Shown here one piece after another: positions 35,040-47,967 of a stretch of 64,000 nucleotides of DNA; positions within the stretch are counted from its first letter, which is position 1; every line of letters starts with the position of its first letter. Origin of the DNA: Haberlea rhodopensis (lineage: Eukaryota > Streptophyta > Magnoliopsida > Lamiales > Gesneriaceae); assembly GCA_907163345.1 (NCBI GenBank), contig CAJQUN010000051.1:2976001-3040000 (forward strand), read 5' to 3'. The notes below the pieces were generated by a model. The model had not been told where the DNA came from, did not search any database, and was given only the letters and a program-made list of their open reading frames with translations. Position numbers and translations under genes: made by a program.

Positions 35040-38000
35040 GGGATCCCATAAGATTGGATTGGGTGAAAATATGTCATCTGTCATCCAAAGAAAAATCCCT
35101 ACAAAGTGTAAGGATCCAGTTATGTTCTCTATACCGTACACAATTGGTAATACTCGTCTTGAAAAGGCCATGTTAGATTTAGGAGCATCGATTAACATCA
35201 TGTCATATTCTATTTATGCTTCTTTGCAACTTGGTCTTTTGAACACTACTAGGGTAGTTATTCAATTAGCGGAGGGGTGTGATTGAAGATGTGCTTGTGC
35301 AAGTGAATGAATTGGTATTTCCTGCTGATTTCTATGTACTTGATATGGAGAATAGTGACAAGAGTAGCCCCATTTTGTTAGGAAGGCCATTTCTAAAATC
35401 TTCTAAGACCAAGATATATGTTCATAGTGGTACCCTTACTATGGAGTTAAATGTCAAAATTGTTACTTTTAATATTTATGATGCCATGAAATATCCTTGC
35501 AATAATGATGACATTGTGTATTCTATTGACTTTATTGATTATTTGTCACATGAGGTTTTTGAGATTGTAAAGAATGATGAGTTAGAAATCACTCTCTCCG
35601 TGGCTATGGAAAAAGAGAGTGAGGATTTGCTTCTCTTTGATGAATTGAAAGACAATATAGCTATCTTGGATGATACACCTGAGCTATCTCAATCAGGTAA
35701 TATTTCTTTTGTGTCATTGCTTGTTTCTAACACTAGATTACTTCCATCTGTTTTCCAGGCAGCCACCATTGAGTTGAAGCCACTGCCTAGCCATCTCAAG
35801 TATGTATTCCTTTGTGGAGGAGACACATTACCAGTAATCATCTCTAGCAAGTTGGGGGATGAACAAGAAGAAGAGCTTATACATGTGCTCAAGGAGCACA
35901 AGACTGTCATAGGATGGACCATTGCTGACATCAAGGGAATCAGTCCCTCTACATGCATGCATCGCATACTACTAGAAGAAGGAGGGAGCCATGGACGTCA
36001 AGCTCAAAGGAAGTTTAACCCACCTATGATGGATGTAGTGAAGGATGAGATTTTAAAGCTTTTAGCAGTTGGGATGATCTACCCCATCTCAGACAGTCAA
36101 TGGGTCAGCCTAGTTCAAGTTGTTCCAAAGAAGACTGGCATCACTGTAATCAAGAACAAAGATGATGAGCTAGTTCCCACTCGTATTCAGAATGGGTTGA
36201 GAGTTTGTATCGACTATAGGAAGCTCAATGTTGTGACTAGAAAGGACCAATTTCCTCTACCCTTCATTGATCAAATGCTTCAGAGGGTAGCTTGTCATTC
36301 CTACTATTGTTTTCTTGATGGGTATTCTGGTTATTTTCATATTGTAATTGCACCGGAGGACCAAGAAAAGACCACTTTCACGTGCCATTTTGGTACATTC
36401 ACCTACAGACGCATGCCTTTTGGACTATGTAATGCCCCAGCCACGTTCCAACGGTGTATGGTTATTATATTTTCTTAGTTTATTGAGCATATTTTAGACG
36501 TGTTCATGGATGATTTTACAATATACGGTAATTCATTCAAGGATTGTCTAGCTAGCCTTACACTTGTGTTGAAATGATGCATTGAGACTAACTTTGTTCT
36601 AAATTCTGAAAAATATCATTGTATGGTAGAACAAGGTATAGTGTTGTGTCATGCTGTTTCTGCTAATGGTATAGAGGTAGACAAAGCTAAAATTGATGTT
36701 ATGCAGTCTTTACCTTATCCTACTTGTGTTCGGGATGTGTTCTCTTTTCTTGGCCATGAAGGATTTTATAAAAGGTACATCAAGGATTTCGCTAAGATAG
36801 CTACACCTTTGTGCAAGGTACTACAAAAAGATGCCACTTTTGAGATGGATGAAGCAAGCAAGATAACCTTTGATAGGTTGAAGGAATCATTAACCTCTAC
36901 CCACATCATACAGCCTCCCGACTAGAGTAAGCCTTTTGAGATCATGTGTGATGCTAGTGACTTTGCGGTTGGTGATGTCTTAGGCCAAAAAGTGGTGAAT
37001 GCTTCACTTGCCATCTACTACGCATCCAAGACTTTGGATGCCCAACGAAACTATTCCATTACTGAGAAAAAAAATTTAGCAGTTGTCTTTGCCCTTGATA
37101 AATTTTGATCTTATTTACTTGGTACTAAAGTCATTGTTTATTCTGATCATGCAGCTCTTCGCTACTTGATGACAAAGAAAGAGGCAAAGCCAAGGCTTAT
37201 AAGATGGATTTTGCTCTTGAATGAGTTTGACATACAAATCAAGGACAAGACGGACAGCGAGAAAAAGTAGCGGATCACCTAAGCCGTCTAGCTCATGTGG
37301 ATGACGAGCTTGTTTGAAGGAGAAATTCCTGGATAAGCAACTGTTCTCCGTAATCAACAATTTACCATTATATGCTCATATTGTGAATTATTTAGATTTT
37401 AATGTAATACCTTCTGAATTGTCTAGGTCTCAAAGAGCGAAAATAAGGAGTGGTGCCAAGTACCACATGTGGGATGACGTTATCTATGGAAAAACTGTGT
37501 GGATCAAATTATTAGAAGATGCATTCCCGAGAATGAGGTAAGTGATATTCTTAAGTTTTGTCATTCATATGCTTGTGGTGGACATTTTGGAGCAAAGAGG
37601 ATATCTATGAAGGTGCTTAAATGTGGCTTCTTTTGGCCAACTCTATTTCGCCAAATGCCAAATGACCGGTAACATATCCCAACGAAAGGAGATGGCTCAA
37701 CAACCCATTCTTACTTGTGAAATTTTTGACATATGGGGCATCGACTTTATGGCACCATTTCCTATTTCTTATGGTCATGTGTATATACTACTTGTTGTTG
37801 ATTATGTCTCGAAGTGGGTGGAAGCTATTGCCACCCGAATTGACGATTCCAAGGATGTTGCATATTTTATCAAACATAATCTTTTCCTAGGTTTGGAATC
37901 CCGAGGGCCATAATCAGTGATAGAACTACCCACTTTTGCAATAGGACGGTGGAAAATTTGCAAAGTATCATGTGACACACAAAGTCTCCACCACCTAGTA

Positions 38001-38636
38001 TCCTCAAACAAGTGGACAAGACGAGGTCTCTAATCGAGAAATCAAGGCCATCTTGGAGAAAACTGTCAACCCAATAAGGAGGGATTGGAGCTTAAGATTG
38101 GATGATGTACTTTGGGCCTACAGGACTGCATACAAAACTCCAATAGGTATGTCCTCATATTGATTAATTTTTGGTAAACCTTGCCATCTTCCTATAGAAT
38201 TGGAGTATAGAGCATAATTGGCGGTGAAGAACTTCAACATGGCATATGATGAGAGAGGAGTTCATAGGAAGTTACAACTGCAAGAACTTGAGAAGATACG
38301 AATGAGGCATAAAGTGCAAGGATTTACAAGGAACAGACGATGGACTTCCATGACAAGATAATATCAAGGAGGAGCTTTGAAGTTGGTCAAAAAGTTCTCC
38401 TTTACCATTCTCATCTTCGCCTATTTCCAGGTAAGCTTCGTTCTAGATGGAATTGACATTTTGTTGTTACTAATGTCTATCCTCATGGTGCAGTTGAGAT
38501 CCAAAGTTTGGACACCGCCGAGACATTTAAGGTGAATGGTTACAGGCTGAAACATTATTACGATGGTGTCCAACACGAGGAAGGGGGAAAATTGAATATA
38601 AAGGTGGCTCTGCAGGATCAACCTAACTTCGAGTGA
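35040..38636 (+). pseudogene. pol of D: protease, RT, RNase H, integrase
   Basis: Protease: LDLGASINIMSYSIYASLQLG (35170-35230), then a frameshift to IEDVLVQVNELVFPADFYVL and LLGRPFLKS. The 399-codon open piece 35279-36478 holds most of RT: VCIDYRKLNVVTRKDQFPLP, CFLDGYSGYFHIVIAPED, RRMPFGLCNAPATFQRC. The active site is VFMDDFTIYG (36500) after a stop. RNase H-like: FLGHEGFYKRYIKDFAKI, CDASDFAVG, YSDHAALRYL. Integrase: a GGHFGAKR zinc region (37570), WGIDFMAPFP and VDYVSKWVEA (37735-37820), SDRTTHF with a changed residue after SD (37915), and a C-terminal domain ending LKHYYDG. At least seven stops or frameshifts make it non-functional, but it is the most complete pol in the window. Confidence 0.85.
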
Positions 38637-38994
38637 TCGTTGGACTGATGTCGGGCCACCGACGTTAAACAGAGGCGCTGCTTGAGAGGCAACCCCAGGG
38701 GAGTTAGTTTTCCCATCTCTTTTATTGCTTCTTAGTTTCAAATTTTTCTATTATGTAAGATTTAAGTATGGGAAGGGATTAGTGATATGTTATTGCTTTC
38801 TTATTATAAAAATACAAAAAAAAAATCAAAAAATTGAAAAACTTTGAGCTCATAGTTAGTAATGAACTCATGCTTAGAATCACTAGCCCATGATGAAACC
38901 TAATTAATGGCATGCATGCTTTTGAACACAGGTGAATTGTTAACCTTGGAACACTTTGAACTCTAATGCAAATTATACTTTGACATAGTAGTTG
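38637..38994 (+). other. Post-pol region of D, up to solo LTR E
   Basis: Contains GCGCTGCTTGAGAGGCAACCCC (38676-38697), the block also found in C and C2, then non-coding sequence. It resumes at 49742 after solo LTR E and the copia element. Confidence 0.6.
38990..38994 (+). repeat. Target site duplication of solo LTR E, left copy
   Basis: AGTTG here and AGTTG at 49742-49746 flank the LTR ends exactly. Confidence 0.85.
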
Positions 38995-39281
38995 TGTGAT
39001 ATCCCCGAAATAATTAATTGCAATTCGGGCATTAATTATGATTATGTGATTATTTATGGTGTTAATTAATTTAGTGTTTGAATTAATTAAAATGGCGAAA
39101 TGCTTAATCACATGGTAGGCGTGACCCGGTGGTGCGTTTCATGGTGCATGTTATGCATGTTGGGAAATTGGGTGTTACCATGGTTTAAATGTGATGATTG
39201 ATAATTATTTGGTAAATCATGTATTTAATTGAGGCTTTGGTGCATTTTGGTAAAATGCTTTTAAAATATCATGTTGGGGTA

Positions 39282-39286
39282 TTTTA
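39282..39286 (+). repeat. Target site duplication of the copia element, left copy
   Basis: TTTTA here and TTTTA at 47968-47972 flank the element. Removing one copy plus the element restores the TATTTTATACATCATG order found uninterrupted in LTR F. Confidence 0.9.
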
Positions 39287-40758
39287 TGTAAGGAATCCAA
39301 CAAGCAATGCGCAGCGGAAATAAAATTTGGATTCCCTAACCATGGACCTATACAGAGTATTCATATCGGAATGATTAAAGAGTCTCACCCTTGTAGCGTG
39401 TTTGATGCAGAATCCTTGTTGTAGCACCACGAGTCACAAACAAAAGGTTGCACATTTGTCTCTACGGTATCCACACGATCAAATCGAAAGGGATGTTCAA
39501 GAACAAGTTGCTAGACTTATTCTTGAACAAAACCGAACTCTCGGTTCAAAACCGATTAACGACAGCATAAAAACACCAAGAAAGAACCGACGGTGGCCGT
39601 GAGGAGAGGAGGCGGCGAGGAGGCGGCCGAGAGCTCTTTGGTGGCTAGGTTATGTTATTATGAATTGTAGTCTAAACCATTAATTATAACCTTGTTTATA
39701 TATTATAAGATTTAATTAAGGTTCAAGACTTTCTTAAAGTCTCATGGGCCCAAACCCATGATTTAATTAAATCCTTATAATCATTTAATTAAGACTCTTC
39801 TTAATTAATTAATTCATCCAATGAATTTAATTCCCTTTATCGATTTAATCTTTTGTGCGACCCGATAGGATCTAGCAATATTGGCAGTGACATAAAATCT
39901 CATTTTATGTCACAAGCAATGAGCGGTATCTAGCAACACATCAAGGCTACCCAAATTACAAGAATGTCATTGACTCGACATAACCTTAGAACTTGTGATA
40001 ATATTAACCATGTAACTTAATCCCTTTATCCATGTGTTTAGATTGAACACGAGTTATGGAATAGTCATACTCGTATATTCAATCTCTATTTCTTGATCTC
40101 CAAGTAGAACTAGAATAAACGAATAAGCTCGATATCACATATCGACTCATTCGAGCATGGCCATGCATTTTAGTCTTACTTGATCAAGGGCCCAAACACT
40201 TCTCTTGTTATATAGGAGGGACAAATCCTATCTTGATCAATCAACATCACTCTACATAATTCGTAGTGTATCCAATAGTTGTCTTTATAGTTTACCCTGT
40301 TACAGGTAACGTTTGACAATATCAAGATACATAACTCCTTATGTTGGGATCTCTGATGATCTCAAGTCGTAAGGATTACATACATTATTATCACTATGAG
40401 AATTGCTTATGACACTCATATAACTATCCATGTAGCATTCTCATGTTGGGTCTGTCCAGTACATCGTTCTCTAACACGTACCCATGTGTTGATTTGATAT
40501 CTCATATCCATAAACAATTCATCAATCAAAACATACTAGTCTCAATGTATTATCATTATCCTTATTTATGATAATACTTGACTAGGGACAATCTTTAAGA
40601 ATAATACAATATTATTCTAAGGACATTAACTTATATATCAATTCATATTGCACAGATATTCGAATAATATATAATAATGATTTGCCATTTATAAAATCAT
40701 AATACATTGTATGTCATAAACAATCATCTAATGACATGTCTTAGGGCATATCCCAACA
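39287..40758 (-). repeat. 3' LTR of the copia element
   Basis: Near-identical to 46495-47967. A TATATAAAC promoter-like motif on the minus strand lies at 39702-39694, about 1.06 kb into the LTR. A GC-rich GGCGGCGAGGAGGCGG stretch (39600-39635) lies downstream of it, within the transcribed part. Confidence 0.88.
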
Positions 40759-40769
40759 AATCTCCCACT
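40759..40769 (-). promoter_or_regulatory. Polypurine tract of the copia element
   Basis: Reversed, AGTGGGAGATT lies directly before the TGTTGGG LTR start. Confidence 0.75.
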
Positions 40770-40773
40770 TGCA

Positions 40774-42774
40774 CTAAGACCAATCAGACATATACTTAAT
40801 GCCTAGAGATCTAGTATGACGATCATGCTTCTGCTGTGACAGTGGCTTCGTCAATGGGTCAGATACATTATCATCTGTTGGTACTTTACATATCTTTACA
40901 TCTCCTCTTTCAACGATTTCTCGAATGAAATGAAAGCGCCGAAGTATGTGCTTGGATCTTTGGTGAGATCTAGGTTCCTTAGCCAATGCGATGGCTCCAT
41001 TGTTGTCACAATAGAGTTCAATCGGATCTAGAATGCTAGGCATCACTCCAAGTTCAGAAATGAACTTCTTGATCCAAACAGCTTCCTTTGCTGCATCTGA
41101 GGCAGCAATGTATTCAGCTTCAGTTGTAGAATCGGCTACTGTTTCTTGCTTTGAACTCTTCCAGCTTACAGCACCTCCATTTAGGCAAAACACATATCCT
41201 GATTGCGATCAAAAATCATCTTTGTCGGTTTGGAAACTTGCATCAGTGTAACCTATTACATTGAGCTCTTCCTCACCTCCATAAATCAATAACGTATCCT
41301 TAGTTCTTCTCAAGTATTTCAGGATATTCTTGACTGCAATCCAGTGACATTCACCTGGATCAACTTGATATCTGCTCGCCATGCATAAAGCATACGAGAC
41401 ATCGGGACGAGTACATATCATGGCATACATGATTGATCCAATAGATGACGCGTATGAAATCTTACTCATGCGTTGTCTCTCATCTGGTGTTGAAGGACAC
41501 TGATCCTTCGAGAGATGTATTCCATGTGTCATAGGCACGAATCCTTTCTTAGATTCTTGCATGCTAAACCGTTTTAGCACTTTGTCTATTTATGTACTTT
41601 GACTTAGCCCAAGTAATCTTCTCGATCTATCTCTATAGATCTTGATTCCTAATACATAGGTGGCTTCACCCAAGTCTTTCATAGAAAAGCAATTCCCTAG
41701 CCAAATCTTTACAGATTGTAAGGCAGGGATATCATTCCCAATTAGAAGTATGTCATCTACATACAATATTAGGAAGATAATTATGCTCCCACTGACCTTC
41801 TTGTAGACACAAGGTTCATCTACGTTTTTGATGAAACCAAACTCTTTGACTGTATCATCAAAATGAAGATTCCAACTCCGAGAAGCTTGCTTCAATCCAT
41901 AAATGGATCGTTGCAGCTTGCATATCTGTCCAGCATCCTTTGGATCGACAAAACCCTCGGGTTGTGTCATGTACACATCCTCAAGCAGATTTCCATTAAG
42001 GAAAGCTGTTTTGACATCCATCTGCCAGATTTCATAATCATGAAATGCAGCTATTGCAAGTAAGATCCTAATGGACTTAACCATGGCAACTAGTGAAAAA
42101 GTTTCATCATAGTCAATACCATGAATTTGTTTGAAACCTTTTGCTACCAGTCGACCTTTAAAGGTTTGTACATTACCATCCATGTCGGTCTTCTTCTTGA
42201 AAATCCATTTGCACCCTATGGGTCTCACCCCTTCAGGTGGGTCAACCAAAGTCCATACTTGGTTTGCATACATGGATTCCATTTCAGATTTCATGGCTTC
42301 ATGCCATTTCTCAGAATCAGTGCCCATTATAGCTTCTTGATAAGATGACGGCTCATCCTCATCAATAATTAGTAAGTCACCTTGTTGAGTCACAAGAAAT
42401 CCATATTTCTGTGGCCCCCGGTGTTCTCTTACAGACCTACGTTGGGCTTGTGTCTCTTGAGCAGGTACTTTATCCACAACAGCTTGTGGAGTCTGCTCTG
42501 TTTCCATCTCAATATCATGTTCAGTGTTTTCTTGTGGTTGAACTTCACTAAGTTCTATATGTCTCCCACTGGTTTTTCTAGAAATAAATTCTCTTTCAAG
42601 AAAGACACCAGTCCGAGCAACAACCACTTTGTTCTCGGTGGGATAATAGAAATAGTATCCTTTCGTTTCCTTAGGATACCCCACAAATAAACACTTATCA
42701 GATTTGGGTCCAAGTTTGTTAGAGGCGTGACGTCTCACGAAAGCCTCAAAACCCCAAATCTTCATAAAAGACAT
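40774..42774 (-). pseudogene. copia reverse transcriptase and RNase H
   Basis: RT piece 42774-41590 (394 codons): the pre-RT segment SMSFMKIWGFEAFVRRHA, then WTLVDPPEGVRPIGCKWIFK, GRLVAKGFKQIHGIDYDETF, QMDVKTAFLNGNL, QRSIYGLKQASRSWN and the catalytic LYVDDILLIGND. A TAA replaces the expected Tyr codon after LSQST (41590). The next piece has RPDVSYALCMASRYQ and GYTDASFQ, with a TGA at 41209 where Arg would be expected. RNase H follows: TTEAEYIAASDAAKEAVWIK, YCDNNGAIALAK, KHILRRFHFIRE, ending at 40774. All pieces share one frame, so two point changes separate them. Confidence 0.88.
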
Positions 42775-43001
42775 ACTAGGACGTTTCCCAATCCATATCT
42801 CATATGTGTCTTTTCCACTGATTTAAATGGAACACGGTTCAGTATGAATATTGTTGTTTCTAAAGCATGTCCCCAAAAGGATATCGGAAGATCTGCATGA
42901 CTCATCATTGACCTAACCATGTCCAACAAGGTTCGATTTCTCCTCTCGGATACACCATTCCATTGTGGAGTATACGGAGGAGTGAGTTGTGGGACTATCC
43001 C

Positions 43002-43997
43002 TTACTCATTTAGATAGTCATGAAACTCTTGGCTAAGGTATTCACCTCCTCGGTCTGATCGAAGGATTTTGATACTTTTACCAAGTTGGTTTTGTACTTC
43101 ATTCTTGAAATCCTTGAACTTTTCAAAGGTTTCATGTTTATGTTTCATTAGGTACACATACCCATATCTACTGAAGTCATCAGTAAATGTAACGGAGTAT
43201 TGAAAACCACCTCTAGCATGTGTGCTTATTGGTCCACATACATCACTATGTATGAGACTCAATAAATCATTTGTCCTTTCAACATGTCCCTTGAAAGGAG
43301 CTTTAGTCATCTTGCCCATTAAACAAGATTCACATGTTTCATATGATTCAAAATCAAATGAATCCAATACTCCATCCTTATGAAGTTTTGATATGAGATT
43401 CTCGTTTATATGGCCCAAGCGACAATGCAAGAGATAAGTTGGATTAGAATCATTTTTCTTAATCCTTTTAGTATTTATGTTATAGATAGGCATATCAAGA
43501 TTTAATACATAAAGACCATTAATCATTTGTGCACTAGCATAAAACATATCATTTAAATAAATGGAGCAACAATTGTCCTTTATAATAAATGAAAATCCAA
43601 ACTTGTCCAAACAAGAAATAAAGATAATGTTTCTAGTAATTGAAGGCACAAAATAACAATCTTTTAAATCTAAAGATAAACCGGAAGGCAAAGATAATGA
43701 ATAATCTCCTATAGCTAATGCAGCAACTCTTGCTCCATTTCCTACTCGGAGATCTACTTCGCCTTTTGCCAATGTCCTACTCCTTTTAAGATCCTGCACA
43801 TTAACACAAATGTGAGATCCACATCCAGTATCTAATACCCATGATGAAGAAGTAGATAAATTGACTTCTATAACAAAAATACCAGAAGTGGAAGTCACAC
43901 TTCCCTTCGTCTTCTTAAGATCCTCCAGATAAACTTTGCAATTTCTTTTCCAATGTCCGGTCTCACCGCAATGGAAACAGTTCCCCTCTTTTGCCAC
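43002..43997 (-). pseudogene. copia zinc knuckle, protease and integrase
   Basis: CFHCGETGHWKRNC (CCHC knuckle), then WVLDTGCGSHIC (protease D-T-G), HCRLGH...CESCLMGKM (integrase H-H-C-C), HSDVCGP and TDDFSRYGYVYLMKHK (first catalytic Asp region) and LRSDRGGEYLSQEFHDYL (second Asp and Glu region). A TAA at 43002-43004 interrupts the integrase. The frame would run on to PQWNGVSERRNRTLLDMVRS. A one-base deletion near 42810 then puts the RT in another frame. Confidence 0.87.
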
Positions 43998-44084
43998 TCC
44001 TCCCTTTGGCTTTAGTGCAGAAACATGTGGCTTAGACTTAACAAGGACCTTCTTGTTCTTCTTGAAGCCTTTTGCTTTAACCCT

Positions 44085-44741
44085 TCATTTGCTCTTATTC
44101 ACAATAAGAACATTAGTAGGCTTAGACTTCTTGCTGTTAGCTTCAAAAGTTCTCAGCATGCCAAGCAACTGTGGTAGAGTCTTTTCAATTTCAATCATAT
44201 TGTAATTCAAGACAAATTGACTGAAGCTTTCAGGCAACGATTGCAAGATCACGTCAGTGGCCAACTCCTGGTCCAAAGGAAAACCCAGCTTCTCCAGATT
44301 CTCATTGTACCCAATCATCTTGAGTACATGAGTTCCAACCAGACTTCCTTCTACCATTCTACACTGGAATAACGCTTTAGAGACGTTATACCTCTCTTGT
44401 CTTGCTTGTTGTTGATACAGTTGCTTTAGATGCTCGATCATATCGAACTCCTCCATTTCCTCATGTTGCTTCTGAAGCTCAGAGTTCATGGTGGCAAGCA
44501 TAAGGCACCCAACATCAAGTGCGTCATTTTGATGCTTCTTGTACGCATCTTTATCGGCTTTAGCAGCCGTCAAGGGAGGTTCCTCAGCACGTAAGGGTTC
44601 CTCTAGGACATATTGCTTCTTTTCTTGCTTGAGGACAATCCTCAAATTCCTATACCAGTCTAGGAAATTTGTCCCATTCAGTTTGTCCTTCTCAAGGACC
44701 GATCGCAATGATACATGGATATCTAAAATATAAATATGCAA
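44085..44741 (-). pseudogene. copia gag
   Basis: KLNGTNFLDWYRNLRIVLKQ, KQYVLEEPL, CLMLATMNSELQKQHE, ARQERYNVSKALFQCRM and LPQLLGMLRTFEANSKK are typical of plant copia gag. A TGA at 44085-44087 breaks the frame, which continues unchanged into KAKGFKKNKKVLVKSKPH and the zinc knuckle. The true start is unclear: no ATG gives a clean start at SLRSVLEKDKL, and a TTTATATTTTAG| acceptor-like site lies just upstream. Confidence 0.85.
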
Positions 44742-46479
44742 AATAAGTTTATGATTTTAATCATTTAATATGGTCTTATATTAAATGATACTCCCACTAT
44801 TTTGTTTAAAATTATCAACCCTCGAATACTTTAGTGGGCCAAGATCCATATTTCACTTAATCTTGAGTTAGCTTTGACTAATCGCCCAAGACTCGGTTAT
44901 TTAGGTAGACAACTCTTTGTCAATTACAATCACATGCAATTCTTGGATGGTTGGACAAACAATGCTTTGTTCAAATTCATCTAATGAATTATTTTCCAAC
45001 CCCATGCCTCTAGGTTCCCAATCCTATTGAGATAACACTAGTTAAGTCGAACCCAATTTTAAAATAACACGGATATCACTTTTATCCTTTCGCGTCTGAC
45101 TAAGATTGTCACGGTGCTTTGCTTTGGCAAACCCACACATGTTCAATCGAAGTCTTGACGAGTATTTTTAATTGGAAGGCATCTTAAACTTAATATTATA
45201 AGAGGAATTTATTGATCTCATGATTTTATTAAAATTGAAAATATGTCCGGTACATATATGAATATATACATATCTACATATATATATATAAGCATCAATA
45301 TTAAATAAAACATTAAACATGCATCTCATACATCAACATAATGAAAACGTGCCATAGTTATAGCCCCAACTAAAGATTTCTCAAGCCAATGAGAAAATCT
45401 AAAAAAAAAGTCAACCTAAGGGTAACTTCATCAAGCACCTCTTTGGCTCCCTTTTGTGAATGGCCTCCTTATCCCGGCACCTTGATCCATCATCATTGAT
45501 CTCCATCAATTAAATAAACTATACTATATAACAATTACATGATATAGAGAATTCATCGAGTTACATTCGAGGGGAACGTAGGGGAGGGATAACATTTAGA
45601 AAAACAGAGAAGGCACGACTCGCAGGCCGTATTAAATTACAAACATTCACAAACTCCTATCTAATAGGGCATAGGGCTATAACCATGCACCATGCTCAAA
45701 CAACACATAAAACATGCTATAACAATTAATGAATTAAATTCTAAACATTTTAAAATTTAATCCCAATAAAACTGTAAAATAAATTTTATGAAATTATCAT
45801 ACGCTCGGGACATCACATGTCACGGAACCTTAGCCCAAAACCACGGCCCAACCATGAGGGTTCGAAACCCTAACAATTTTGGACGGCGGCCGTGAGCCAT
45901 TCAAGGCTGCTAGGGTTCGAAACCCTAGCCGTCACGAGCCACAATGGTTCAAAACCTTTGTTATTGTTCTCGGCCTTTCATGCACGATTCATGATGTTGG
46001 CGGCTTGACCATCTCGAGCCAATGAGTTTGAAAACCCTAGCTCTCATGTGGAGGTAGCCGCCAACATGCATGATTTCGTGAATCATGGTTCGAACCTTTT
46101 TAATGCGCCGTTAATGAATTTTATCGAGCCAAAAGAAGGGTTCTAAACCCTAGCCATGTTTCGACACCTCCATGCACAACCATGAGCCACAACGGCTAAA
46201 CCATCTCGAGCCAAGGGTTCGAAAACCCTAGCCCTCATGTGGCAGCCGTGGGTCAAGTTCGGTGATGGTGGTGGGCGAACCATCAAGAGCTATGGGCTCG
46301 GATTTCGCTTTTGTGTATCGTATACATAAAAGTCAATTATATCATATATAATTTTACGATGATTTCACAAACTCAATTTATTCCATATCATATATGAATT
46401 ATACAGTTTTAAAGCATGCAATATAATTCTAAACATGATTAAACGATTAACCACATAATTCTGATATGAGCTTTGAACA
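44742..46479 (-). other. Leader of the copia element
   Basis: About 1.7 kb between primer site and gag without coding signal. It includes a TA-rich microsatellite (45262-45290) and a cluster of telobox motifs. Confidence 0.6.
45865..46230 (+). repeat. Five telobox (AAACCCTA) motifs in the copia leader
   Basis: AAACCCTA at 45865, 45920, 46032, 46145 and 46223, most inside GGGTTCGAAACCCTA-like palindromes and spaced 55-115 bp. Between them recur GAGCCA, CATGTGG and GCCG blocks. Teloboxes are known plant promoter motifs bound by TRB/AZF-type factors; a role here is inference. Confidence 0.65.
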
Positions 46480-46491
46480 TGGCTCTGATAC
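46480..46491 (-). promoter_or_regulatory. Primer binding site of the copia element (tRNA-iMet)
   Basis: Reversed, GTATCAGAGCCA follows the LTR end by three bases. It differs from the chromovirus sites only at the first base (TGTATC for TGGTATC). Confidence 0.75.
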
Positions 46492-46494
46492 AAC

Positions 46495-47967
46495 TGTAAG
46501 GAATCCAACAAGCAATGCGCAGCGGAAATAAAATTTGGATTCCCTAACCATGGATCTATACAGAGTATTCATATCGGAATGATTAAAGAGTCTCACCCTT
46601 GTAGCGTGTTTGATGCAGAATCCTTGTTGTAGCACCACGAGTCACAAACAAAAGTTTGCACCTTTGTCTCTACGGTATCCACACGATCAAATCAAAAGGG
46701 GTGTTCAAGAACAAGTTGCTAGACTTATTCTTGAACCAAAACCAAACTCTCGGTTCAAAACCGATTAACGGCAGCCTAAAAACACCAAGAAAGAATCGAC
46801 GGCGGCCGTGAGGAGAGGAGGCGGCGAGGAGGCGGCCGAGAGCTCTTTGGTGGCTAGGTTATGTTATTATGAATTGTAGTCTAAACCATTAATTATAACC
46901 TTGTTTATATATTATAAGATTTAATTAAGGTTCAAGACTTTCTTAAAGTCTCATGGGCCCAAACCCATGATTTAATTAAATCCTTATAATCATTTAATTA
47001 AGACTCTTCTTAATTAATTAATTCATCCAATGAATTTAATTCCCTTTATCGATTTAATCTTTTGTGCGACCCGATAGGATCTTGCAATGTTGGCAGTGAC
47101 ATAAAATCTCATTTTATGTCACAAGCAATGAGCGGTATCTAGCAACACATCAAGGCTACCCAAATTACAAGAATGTCATTGACTCGACATAACCTTAGAA
47201 CTTGTGATAATATTAACCATGTAACTTAATCCCTTTATCCATGTGTTTAGATTGAACACGAGTCTTGGAATAGTCATACTCGTATATTCAATCTCTATTT
47301 CTTGATCCCCAAGTAGAACTAGAATAAACGAATAAGCTCGATATCACATATCGACTCATTCGAGCATGGCCATGCATTTTAGTCTTACTTGATCAAGGGC
47401 CCAAACACTTCTCCTGTTATATAGGAGGGACAAATCCTATCTTGATCAATCAACATCACTCTACATAATTCGTAGTGTATCCAATAGTTGCCTTTATAGT
47501 TTACCCTGTTACAGGTAACGTTTGACAATATCAAGATACATAACTCCTTATGTTGGGATCTCTGATGATCTCAAGTCGTAAGGATTACATACATTATTAT
47601 CACTATGAGAATTGCTTATGACACTCATATAACTATCCATGTAGCATTCTCATGTTGGGTCTGTCCAGTACATCGTTCTCTAACACGTACCCATGTGTTG
47701 ATTTGATATCTCATATCCATGAACAATTCATCAATCAAAACATACTAGTCTCAATGTATTATCATTATCCTTATTTATGATAATACTTGACTAGGGACAA
47801 TCTTTAAGAATAATACAGTATTATTCTAAGGACATTAACTTATATATCAATTCATATTGCACAGATATTCGAATAATATATAATAATGATTTACCATTTA
47901 TAAAATCATAATACATTGTATGTCATAAACAATCATCTAATGACATGTCTTAGGGCATATCCCAACA
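46495..47967 (-). repeat. 5' LTR of the copia element
   Basis: Partner of 39287-40758. The TATATAAAC motif is at 46911-46903 (minus strand). Its right end (47967) borders TTTTA, the target duplication. Confidence 0.88.

Larger units (their letters stand above)
39287..47967 (-). mobile_element. Ty1/copia element, minus strand, complete but coding-dead
   Basis: LTRs of 1,472 and 1,473 bp with TGTTGGGATATGCC...TTCCTTACA ends (minus strand), an iMet primer site, gag, protease, integrase, RT and RNase H in copia order, a polypurine tract and a 5-bp duplication. By eye the LTRs differ at roughly 20 positions. The coding frame nonetheless has four in-frame stops and one 1-bp frameshift. Confidence 0.92.

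Noticed and set aside
35279..36478. Element D as a functional element because of its 399-codon open RT frame
   Set aside because: The frame stops before the catalytic MDD block, and many other stops and frameshifts break pol and gag.
42382..42690. Plus-strand frames of 60-100 codons across the copia element (41033-44733)
   Set aside because: They are antisense shadows of the minus-strand gag-pol frame, with no domain of their own.
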